Shown here in pieces: positions 55,600 to 64,000 of a stretch of 64,000 nucleotides of DNA. The notes beneath the pieces were generated by a model. That model saw nothing but the letters and a program-made list of their open reading frames with translations, did not search any database and was not told where the DNA came from. A program made the translations under genes and the position numbers. The first letter of the stretch is position 1; each line of letters begins with the position of its first letter. Origin of the DNA: Gonatopus flavifemur (Eukaryota > Arthropoda > Insecta > Hymenoptera > Dryinidae); the NCBI GenBank assembly GCA_018340375.1, contig JAFFJZ010000026.1:1736001-1800000 (forward strand), given 5' to 3'.

Positions 55600-57135
55600 A
55601 GCCCTCTGGTTCTTTTCCAAGCGAAAATTTTATTGTAATCAGTATCGAACTGACTTACCCGGCGCCCCGGGCAATTCTCGGCAGGGGCCCTTGGATATTT
55701 TTTTTGTTTTTTTCAATTCGATAGCCAGTTCAATACTAATTATTAGATTATCATGATGATATTAATTACGATGTCAATGATAATGTAAATTTTGAATGAA
55801 ATGAAAATATTTATAAGTGCGATTCATTATGAAATACAGATCTGGTGCATCTCATAATTTAATTGAATTGAATTGAATATCAGTAAATAATTTTTCAATT
55901 ATTATTCATTTTTCATAACTTTTATAAGATTATTGGTTTTTCTTATGACTGATTAGGAAGCTTGCAAGAACCCCTGTATGTATTTTATGAAAATTTTCTA
56001 ATAGTTACGCATTGTTAATAATTATCTCGAATCTTGATAATTTTTTGATGAATTCTATTGGAATTATCAGTCAATCAGTGGTTGAAGAATTCTCAGATAG
56101 TTTGGGGATCTATGATGAATATCCTGCGTTGAATTCCATAATTTTTCCTGATTAAGTAATTATTCAGGAATCACTATGATATTCCAATGAGGATAATCAA
56201 ATCAACATCGATTATCAGATGGAATATCAAGATGATAAGACTGAATATTCAAATTGTTGAGTGCAGATTATTTTCAATGAACTGAATAATTAGATTCGAG
56301 CATTCGAATTGATATTTTATCATTTCACACACTATTAGTCTCTTTCCTTCGCTGCATTACTTCATAGAGGTAATATGTGAATCGAAATATTACAAGAACC
56401 CATAGCCTAGCAGCAAAAGACATGGTCCTTGCGAAAGAACGGTCAAGTTCGATTCTGTGTGGAGACATTGCATTTTTTTTGCCATTTCTCTGGTGAATAA
56501 TTAAATTTCACAACCGATTATTATTTTTTATGTCATTACATCGTCATGTTATCAATAATCCTAATGTTTCAGAATGCACTTGCGGATTTGACCAAGTACA
56601 GGTTCGAGTCGATTGGAAATTTCCCAAATATTCGTGTCCATGAGATATAGACCAATCGATTCGAAATCTTCTGGAATGAAGAATGAACAGCACTTCAGAG
56701 AAATGTTTTTCAAAGAGTTTACTTGCAAATTTCATCAAACCCTTTGACAAATTGATGGAAAAATTTCAAAAATTTGTCTCTATGGAATAAAGACCGATCG
56801 ATCCGAAATCTTGTGAAATGAAAAATGAACAGCACTTCAGAGGAACGTTTTCGAGAAGTGCGTTTGCAAATTTTGTACTCCTTCCCGCATCACGCAGGAG
56901 GTAAAGTGCAAGCGAATGCGTTTTGTTTCCAACCCTGAGAAGAAGAATAGCTCAATTCCAGCCAGAAATACAAATCCATCGATTTTGATTTCAGATCGAA
57001 ATGATACCTCAACTAAGAAAGAAGAAGTTGTAAACTGTATATCTCACAGAGTCCCTATTCGGAGGATTTCTAAAATGGTTTGAGCTACCAGAATTTGTGT
57101 TGATTTTATAACAGTGCATGTGAGATATGCGACAG
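55600..57135 (-). mobile_element. dispersed repeat, short copy (carries the empty site)
   Basis: This is the inverted counterpart of 1764-3642 plus 8280-8855. It has only two 142-bp anchors (56658 and 56800) and an uninterrupted CAATTTGAATATTC at 56246-56256, where the other copy holds the 4.6-kb foldback. It includes the tRNA-like segment near 56400-56475 and the GC-rich CCCGGCGCCCCGGG end near 55660. Confidence 0.7.
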
Positions 57136-57996
57136 CTGATGTAAATCTTATTCCCCTGCTGTGGAATCAACTGAGATTGTGATAGCTCGGACTATTTTTC
57201 GGAATCATTCAAATTTAGACTTCATAAGATGTAAATTCCACAACTTCCTTCCCTGGGTGTAGCGTATCGAAATCAGAATGGAGTTCAATAGAATTGATGT
57301 GTTTGACATCAGTTATATACTTTAATGACATTCGCTTTCTGGTTGGGATCTAGAGCCAATATGAATCATGTGTCCCGCATCACAATATTGGATCATTCTT
57401 TTGGATCATTCTGCAAGATATTTTGGAGAATCTGGAAGGACGTCTCATGAAACACCAAAAGGTAGCTCTTCGAAGTCTTCATGTGAGATTTCTCATAGTT
57501 TTCTAAATGTATCTTTAAGAATTCCTGAAAACATCTTCCATAAGATATCTTCGAGTTATCATTAGGTTCGCTATAAGACATGTTCCAGAATTCCGAGAAA
57601 TCTGTCAGAATGTTCTTGTAGAATTCCCCAGAATTGTTCCCTGGGAACTCATTATAATTCCTCCGTCCTACCTTTTTCTCAGGGTTAACGTGGTATCCCC
57701 AGTAGGCCCATTCCACGATATTTTCTCTTTAGCAATTAAAACTGCTGTTCAAGTCCCCAGTTGTGTGGTCCTTGTTCCTCGATCCTTGACGCCTGAAACA
57801 CTACAACACAGTAAGTATAGGAATGAATAGACTGCCTGACTCTCGCCCGACAGCCTGGGGAGGGGAAGATGCTATACGGACGAAGGAAGAAGCCTCACTA
57901 ATAGAATGGGATTGGAAAGTCCTCCTCTTTCAAAATATTTCCAAAGGATTATTGTTGAATTCATTCTGATGGAGAACATAATGAAAGTTTAGGAAT
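57136..57996. other. no gene; AAGATATC-word patch at 57400-57570
   Basis: ATGTATCTTTAAGAATTCC, CATAAGATATCTTCGAG and similar words indicate another AAGATATC-type repeat like 39421 and 62380, without clear ends. The 107-codon minus-strand frame (57393-57716) runs through it and is not protein-like. Confidence 0.4.
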
Positions 57997-58293
57997 AGGG
58001 TTACCAGATCGCCGGCGGCCGAAATGAGGACACCTCCCCTGCCATACCTGATGACCTTTTTTTTTTTTTAGAGACCAGTATAAATCAGACCGTGCTTTTT
58101 ATATATTATATATCTTTATTTTAAATATCTAATACAGCATAACGAGCATATAATATTTGACTTAGAAATCGAATTGAAAATTTTTATGGAAAATTCATAA
58201 AAATGAGGACACTGGCCGAAAAAAGAGGACACGACCTGCAACTGGTATAAATGAGGACATGTCCACTAAAATGAGGACGTCTGGTAACCCTAA
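57997..58293. mobile_element. 297-bp hAT-like MITE, AGGGTTACCAGA ends
   Basis: AGGGTTACCAGATCG at the left, CGTCTGGTAACCCTAA at the right, and a perfect 8-bp duplication TTAGGAAT at 57989-57996 and 58294-58301. The right part has ATGAGGACA words. The 8-bp duplication suggests hAT. Confidence 0.75.
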
Positions 58294-58373
58294 TTAGGAA
58301 TGTTGCGATGCAAGAATAAGGAGGGGAATTGGAAATACTACCTCATCGACTATGGTATACATATATATATATA

Positions 58374-58720
58374 CAGGGTGATTCAAAATTCGCGCACTCT
58401 TTTTTGGGAGTAGATTCCTGATGAAATTCTGAAACGATTTGTCCTTTTGCACAATGCTCTCCGACGCATAATTTCCGAGATATAATTAATTAAAGTTGAC
58501 TAATTATGAGGTGGATCCATCGGTCATTCAGGAGCGTCATAACAGAACAAGAGAGGAAGGTGCTTGCAGAGGGCGCTCATACGATCAGCTGATCGGTATA
58601 ATCGATACGATTTACCAACATACAAATTGGTAAATTTTCTATGTAGAACGATTGAATTCGTCGACACTGTGGAAAAATTGATTATTGCCATGAATTCTTA
58701 TCACGATATGCTGTAGGTGA
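58374..58720 (+). repeat. one-ended CAGGGTGATTCAAAATTCGC repeat
   Basis: It starts after TA at 58372-58373. The first 60 bases resemble the 47955 element (GATTCAAAATT.GC.CAC, TTCTTGATGAAATTCTG). No inverse right end was found, so it is truncated or has a different end. Confidence 0.45.
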
Positions 58721-59429
58721 AAGTTGTAATTTCAGTAATGATTTTTATTACGCAGACGAATGTCAAATAGTGTTATTTCGTAGGGATAGGGATTCAAGTG
58801 GGAGAAAAAAGTATAACTACTCGTTTTCAATCAGAATTTTTATGTAAAAAAGAAAACATGAGAATTTTCATTCATCCGATACCCAATTTGAACGGTTTGA
58901 TTAGTAAGTTTAACACAAGAGATTGGATTCCGAATCCTGTATTCTGATTGGTCGAGAATCAATGTATGTTAGATCAATCCTCGGCCGTTTCACATGATTC
59001 TTCTGAAGAATGTGTTTTCGACTTATCCCAACCACAACATTGAACAATGATGAATTTATTCGAATTCACCTTTTTTACATCATTCGATGATTATAAAGGG
59101 TTTATCGAACGTTGATAACTTACTTCAACTTGTACGTAATTAACGTTCGATAAACCCCTATCTTAAAGATGTCTTTCAGAAATGTATGAAAGATCTCTTG
59201 CTGCGCGAGTTCTATAAAACAACTGTAATTGAGATATATTCAAGAACACTCATAAACATTTCTTGAAGATATCTTCAAGAGCACTTTTAGAACAATCCCA
59301 ATAGACCAATTAGGTCAAAGAGAATTAGAGAAGACATTGCAGTAATTCACGTATTGTTATTCACAGTGTCCCGCGCATTTGTTTCACGTGTGCAGTGAGG
59401 AACGACGACGCCGATGATATTGTGCAATA

Positions 59430-59479
<50 letters not shown>

Positions 59480-59787
59480 ATTCAAGATCCAATACTGGAT
59501 AATAAAAGTATTGCCGCAAAAAAGAAACGTGTAACCAATTACATTACAATAATATATTTTGTTTTGTAGCGAATGATCCTATTCGCAAAAACTAACCCAT
59601 CATTATGCAGAATCATATATTAGAGGAATATCAATTCATTATTTTATCCATTGTACTTTATTTTTTATGTACGGACATGAATAAAATTTCCATCAAATTT
59701 CACATTTTTGTGCAAGATAGAATATATCGAGATTCAGATTCAAGTGAATGAAATTGAATGTTGAAATATCTTGAATTTAGGTTATAT
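58721..59787. other. no gene; TA microsatellite at 59435-59478
   Basis: A hairpin GGGTTTATCGAACGTT / AACGTTCGATAAACCC lies at 59098-59157. An AAGATATCTTCAAGA-type patch lies at 59160-59300, and about 20 TA repeats at 59435-59478. Confidence 0.45.
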
Positions 59788-60161
59788 CCCATACAGCACC
59801 GGGAGGTTCCCTGAACGTTCAGAAGACGTGCTTGATTTCACAGAGAACGTGCAAATAACGTCTCAGGATGTTCTAAAAACGTCGCATGTATGTCCCAGGG
59901 ACATGCAAATGTCTCGGTTAGTTCTATTCATGTCCCCGTGTGACTTTGTGGTTTTTCAAGGTTAGTTTTCATGAAAGTACGTTGAGAAGACATGATGAAA
60001 ACGTCTGGTAGTAGATCAAAGGAACGTGCTTAGAACGTATTCAAGGATATAAAATGGGAAGGTACTCTAAACGTTTGTAAAACTTGCTTCAGCGGGACCA
60101 AAACACGCAAAACCAAGAGCACGTTTTCAAAACGTTCAAAGAACTTTCTGTGCTGTCTGGG
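59788..60161. mobile_element. 374-bp CCC..GGG-ended MITE, AACGTTC words
   Basis: CCCATACAGCACCGGG at the left, TTCTGTGCTGTCTGGG at the right, and AT on both sides (59786-59787 and 60162-60163). The interior is full of GAACGTTCAGAAGACG / AAAACGTTCAAAGAAC words. It is the best-preserved CAGCAC-type element in the window. A larger, interrupted relative is at 20228. Confidence 0.75.
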
Positions 60162-60207
60162 ATACATGCATGAAAAATGCTTGAAGTATTTTTGCATTCG
60201 AATTATA

Positions 60208-62273
60208 CAGGGTGTCCCATTTTAATCTGTCACTTAGAATATCTCGAAAACGAATAGATTCAGAAGAAAATGTTCCGGAAAAAAAATGTAAGAATCTGAG
60301 GGGGACATCCGATAGTGAACTTGGCTTTGACCTCAGATTTCCACTTTCAAGGTCATTCTGAGGTCAACTCATGTTTTTTAAACGGGATCCCCTATTTTTT
60401 ACTACCGGTTTAGATTCTACGCTAAAAACCAAGGAACTTTTGTCTCGAAAATGTTTTTTCGAAATCTCCATAGATGGCGCTCTAATTGATGAGAAAATGA
60501 GAATTCTCAAACCCTCGGATTGTATTCTGTCTAACATAATGCTCAACTCTTGAGTGTTTCTCATCTCCCGGAAATTGCCGTCGGCATCAGCGTTACCCAA
60601 TGTGCACCACGAGGAGGTTGCGCGATCGGACTTTACACATCATTGTGGGCCTGAAAAGGGCCGATTGTCTGGACTGGAGGTGTATCTTCGGGGACGCATT
60701 AGGCATTCAGAAGATGTTCAAAATGAGCGCCGTTTTGCCTTTGACAAATCGCGATTCTTTTATGAAAGTTTTCTACAGTTGCTTGCAACGTAGCAGGTGT
60801 CATTGCTGTGCATGCTCTCCTTATCCAATCTTTCATGTCATCGCGTGTTGTTGGAGGTTCACGGAATACAACATTTTTTATGTAACCCCACAAGAAAAAA
60901 TCAGCCGACGTCAGATCTGGCGACCTAGGTGGCCATCGCACAGGTCTTCCACGGCCAATCCACCTTCTGGGAAACTTCTCGTCCAGAAATTTTCGAACAA
61001 TTCACATGTAATGAGGAGGTGCTCCATCCTGTTGGAACCACATCCTTGATCTCACGTCAAGACTCACGTCCTCCATGAAAGCAGGGAGTTCAAAATGCAA
61101 AAAGCGAAGATACTCCGCGCCAGTCAGGTTTCCTCAAAAAAAATACGGCCCTATGATCCTGGAATCTACAATTCCGCACCAAACGTTCACACTCCAACGG
61201 TGTTGATGATTAATTGGACCCAGTGAGGATTCTGAGCACTCCAATAATGGCAATTGTGCCTATTGAGAATTCCAACATCGGAAATATTGCCTCATTAGAG
61301 AACATAACGTGATGAGAGAAAGTAGGATCTTCTTCAATTCTCCGTTGGGCCCACGTGCAGAAGTTCAATCTTGTTATGAAATCCTCAGCTGTTAGAGATT
61401 GCACCAAAGTGATATGGTGCGGATGATAATCCAACGTTTTCAAGATACGCTGAGCTGTGGATCGAGGAATCCCGGTCATTTTCTCAATATCCCGAAGACT
61501 GATATGGGGGTTAATATGAATTACTGCCAGCACAGCCAGCGATCTCACATCAGGATCATTGTCATCCGCATAAACTTTCCTGTTCCTCTGACGTTTGAGG
61601 AGACCTTGACGAGCACGTTATTCAAGGAATCGGATCGTAATGCGATTTGGACACCTCCGATCCGGGAAACGACATTGAAACGTTCTCACAGCTTCAACAT
61701 AATTTCCCCACGCTTCACCAAGACACAACAAAACGTCAACAATATCGTTTGGCGCGTAATCAGACACAATATTTAGAAATGTGTTTCCTCCAAATGATAA
61801 CAGAGAACTGAGCAGTTTGGGAATGCTAAATTTCTAAGGTATCCACACGTGAATCAAAACAATAACAATTTCCAAGAACAAAACCAAAACAAAACACAAC
61901 CGACGGCAATTTCCGGGAGATGAGAAACACTCAAGAGTTGAGCATTATGTTAGAGAGAATACAATCCGAGGGTTTGAGAATTCTCATTCTCTCATCAATC
62001 AGAGCGTCATCTATGGGGATTTCGAAAAAACGTTTGAGACAAGAATTCCTTGGTTTTTAGCGTAGAATCTAAACCGGTAGTAAAAAATAGGGGATTCCGT
62101 TCAAAAAACATGAGTTGACCTCAGAATGACCTTGAAAGTAGGATCTAAGGTCAAAGCCAAGTTCACCATCGGATGTCCCCCTCAGATTCTTACATTTTTT
62201 CTCCGGAACATTTTCTTCTGAATCTATTCGTTTTCGAGATATTCTAAGTGACAGATTAAAATGGGACACCCTG
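60208..62273 (-). mobile_element. Tc1/mariner-superfamily element with about 375-bp TIRs, dead
   Basis: TA|CAGGGTGTCCCATTTTAATC at the left and its inverse at the right, with TA at 60206-60207 and 62274-62275. The inverted arms run to about 60583 and from 61899, with only scattered differences. The 1.3-kb core encodes a decayed transposase on the minus strand. The CAGGGTG ends link it to the foldbacks at 48525 and 50418. Confidence 0.85.
60699..61790 (-). pseudogene. decayed Tc1/mariner-type transposase, DD41D spacing
   Basis: The N-terminal part (61210-61548) has a helix-turn-helix (SLRDIEKMTGIPRSTAQRIL) and then FCTWAQRRIEEDPTF. Next is VMFSNEAIF, where the expected first catalytic Asp is Asn. 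The C-terminal part has WFQQDGAPPHY and RSPDLTSADFFLWG in one frame, with exactly 41 codons between the two Asp residues (one of them TGA). The last helix region is FEHLL. Stops near 61618 and 61210, a frame break around 61100-61200 and the TGA show it is dead. D..41..D spacing fits the DD41D (rosa-like) lineage, not mariner proper. Confidence 0.8.
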
Positions 62274-62760
62274 TATGCAAACACCTCATATATTTTGGTA
62301 AGCCTTTATTCAAATTAATGAATCAAAATAATGAATGAATTCGTATAGTTATGGATATTTTAATATTTCAATCAAGACATTTTAATAATACTTTCAGGAA
62401 ATCTTCAAGAGATATTCGAGAGTTCTTCAGAAAGTCTTCAGGAGGGATTTAGGAATTCTTCAAGAAGGATTCAAGGTCTCTTCAAGAGCTCTTGAAGACA
62501 ACTAACAGATATCTATTGGTGTTGCATAGGACATCTTTCCGCTCACGAAAAGAGATCTTTTGGAAAGGTCTTGCAAGAGCTCTTGCAGTTTTCAAAGACA
62601 TCTTTTAGATATCTAAACGAGCTCTTTTTGTCTGTGTGGGTTGTTTCTGCGTGTTGACAAGCAAAAACAACATAGGAACGCCTGTATGTGTGTCCTCCAT
62701 CACTTGAACTTGGCATCGATATCAGATCAACTTGATGATAGTTCGATTCAACATCGTCTT
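62274..62760. repeat. AAGATATC/CAAGAGCTC-word element arm
   Basis: 62385-62645 is packed with GAAGTCTTCAGG, CTTCAAGAGCTCTTGAAG and AGATATCTAAACGAGCTC words. It ends TTTTTGTCTGTGTGGG at 62640, the inverse of the CCCAAACAGACAC end at 39421. The other end of this element was not found. Confidence 0.5.
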
Positions 62761-62799
62761 TTCTTTCCAGCGTAGTGGAATTTTTTCGGGTTTTGAGTC

Positions 62800-63260
62800 C
62801 AAAGTTCGAAGCAAACCGTGACAAATCGAATCTCGACCCGAACGTTTTCAATGAATGCAGTTCGAAATTTGAACCGAACCGAACTGTTCCTGTTATCCAA
62901 GGTCGAAATTCGAACCGAACCGAACCTTTTGTACTATCCAAGTTCGAAATTCGGACCGAACCGAACTTTTTCTGCTAATCAAGTTCGAAATTTGAACCGA
63001 ACCGTGACAAATCGAATCTCGACCCGAACGTTTTCAATGAATGCAGTTCGAAATTTGAACCGAACCGAACTGTTTCTGATATCCAAGGTCGAAATTCGAA
63101 CCGAACCGAACCTTTTGTACTATCCAAGTTCGAAATTCGGACCGAACCGAACTTTTTCTGCTAATCAAGTTCGAAATTTGAACCGAACCTTTTCTGCTGA
63201 TCAAGTTCGAAGTTCAAACCGAACCGAACACTAGGAGTTCGATTCGGTTCGGTTCGAGAT
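62800..63260 (+). repeat. GAACCGAACC tandem array with 186-bp higher-order unit
   Basis: A basic unit of about 60 bp contains TTCGAAATTCGAACCGAACC. A block of three such units starting TGACAAATCGAATCTCGACC is repeated at 62819 and 63005 (186 bp apart). The 138-codon frame here is repeat-derived. Confidence 0.8.
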
Positions 63261-63589
63261 TCGGACGGTTCGCACACCCCTAATATATATATACCTATAT
63301 ATATATATGGGGCATTCTTTGTGAAATCGGTAACCCCCCCCCCCCCCTGCACATCTCAATTTTGAAGATAGAGATCTCGGAAACCAATCAAAATTTCCGT
63401 TGAAGTGTCTACTTTTCATTGCCGTATGGTGTTTTTTGAACATTGCGGTTATTTCGCCAATATGGCGGCTGAAATGAAGGGGAAACGTATTGAGAATAAT
63501 CAAAACCAGTCCTAGAGATATGAAACGTGGGTGTTAGATAGTTCTGTGAACTGGGGCATGTAATTCGAGCCTTCCGGATTAATTGCATG
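63261..63589. other. no gene; TA run and C12 tract
   Basis: TATATATATACCTATATATATATAT at 63284-63308, and a run of C at 63336-63347. It is otherwise unique AT-rich DNA. Confidence 0.4.
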
Positions 63590-64000
63590 CGATTGGAATA
63601 CTGAAGATGCAAATGGCGGATCCAATATGGCGGCCGGAAATTCAAAATTGCTTAGAATTTTTTGAAACATGGGGAAAGGGGGTTTTCCGGGTCGCTGATG
63701 ACGAATCTGAACTCAGATTTCCGGAATTACAGATGGTGGATTCAATATGGCGATCGGTGAAATTATAAATCTCTTGAATTTGTGCAAACATTGTCATACT
63801 GAGGTTTTTGGGGTCGCGGAACAAGAATCCAAACCCAGATTTCCGGAATTGCCAATGGCGAATCCAAAATGGCGGCTGGAAATTAAAATATTGCTTCGAA
63901 TTTTCTGAAACATTGGGGAAGGGGGTTTTTTGGGTCGCTGATGACGAATCCAAACTCAGATTTCCGGAAATACGAATAGCGGATCCAATATGGCGCTCGG
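63590..64000 (+). repeat. about 125-bp tandem array (ATGGCGG family), runs off the window
   Basis: Units start with GGCGGATCCAATATGGCGGC or variants at about 63614, 63727, 63855 and 63980. They carry GGGTCGCTGATGACGAATC and CAGATTTCCGGAAT. Same family as 41470-41870. Confidence 0.75.

Noticed and set aside
60600..61049. 149-codon plus-strand frame
   Set aside because: It is antisense to the decayed Tc1/mariner transposase, whose motifs are clear on the minus strand.
62818..63234. 138-codon frame with Asn-Arg-Thr repeats
   Set aside because: It is encoded by the GAACCGAACC tandem repeat.

Overview
This is a stretch of AT-rich animal nuclear DNA, almost certainly from an insect. The evidence is: spliced exons with GT-AG borders; a mauritiana-type mariner; piggyBac, Ty3/gypsy and LINE elements; hAT and TA-target MITEs; and dozens of foldback elements. 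There are no operons, ribosome binding sites, rRNA genes or CRISPR arrays. A hymenopteran is my guess, but nothing in the window proves the order. By far most of the DNA is transposable elements nested in each other. Host-gene evidence is limited to one THAP-domain gene fragment (22.55-23.75 kb) and a few weak coding-like exons (11.0-11.7, 31.9 and 36.3-36.9 kb).

Layout. 0-9.4 kb: a Harbinger-like TTA-target element, then a dispersed repeat (1.76-8.86 kb) that holds a nine-copy 142-bp array and is split by a 4.63-kb foldback (3643-8275). A second, shorter and inverted copy at 55.6-57.1 kb lacks the foldback and so gives the exact empty site. 9.4-14.5 kb: mostly unique DNA with a possible minus-strand two-exon gene. 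14.5-22 kb: a three-layer nest (CCC..GGG-ended element, 222-bp hAT MITE, 2.77-kb hAT element) followed by many palindromic MITEs. 22.5-23.8 kb: THAP exons. 23.9-31.7 kb: a non-LTR retrotransposon on the minus strand, cut by a complete Ty3/gypsy element (24760-29329) with 118-bp LTRs and a 5-bp target duplication. 32.8-41.4 kb: a probable 8.5-kb transposon with long inverted arms. It carries an intact 1286-bp mariner, a second large insertion, hAT MITEs, tRNA-like sequences and a coding-like exon. 42.4-44.5 kb: a piggyBac transposase gene broken by a 128-bp near-perfect hairpin and a 275-bp MITE. 44.5-51 kb: more foldbacks, including three TA-flanked elements with CWGGGTG/CTGGGT-like ends. 52.3-55.4 kb: a CAGGGTGTCTAG-ended element. 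57-62.3 kb: hAT MITE, CCC..GGG-ended MITE and a dead Tc1/mariner-type element with ~375-bp TIRs and DD41D spacing. 62.4-64 kb: tandem repeats running off the window.

How it fits together: the sequence records layered transposition. Several insertions can be dated relative to each other, because target duplications and paralogous empty sites are visible inside the window. The only transposase ORF that looks intact is the mariner (34076-35113). The gypsy LTRs differ at only two positions that I can see, so it is also recent, but its pol frame has two nonsense codons. The most distinctive pattern is a set of elements with ends like CCCATACAGCAC, 2-bp flanking matches and interiors built from different short self-repeating words. 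I could not tie them to a described superfamily from the sequence alone.
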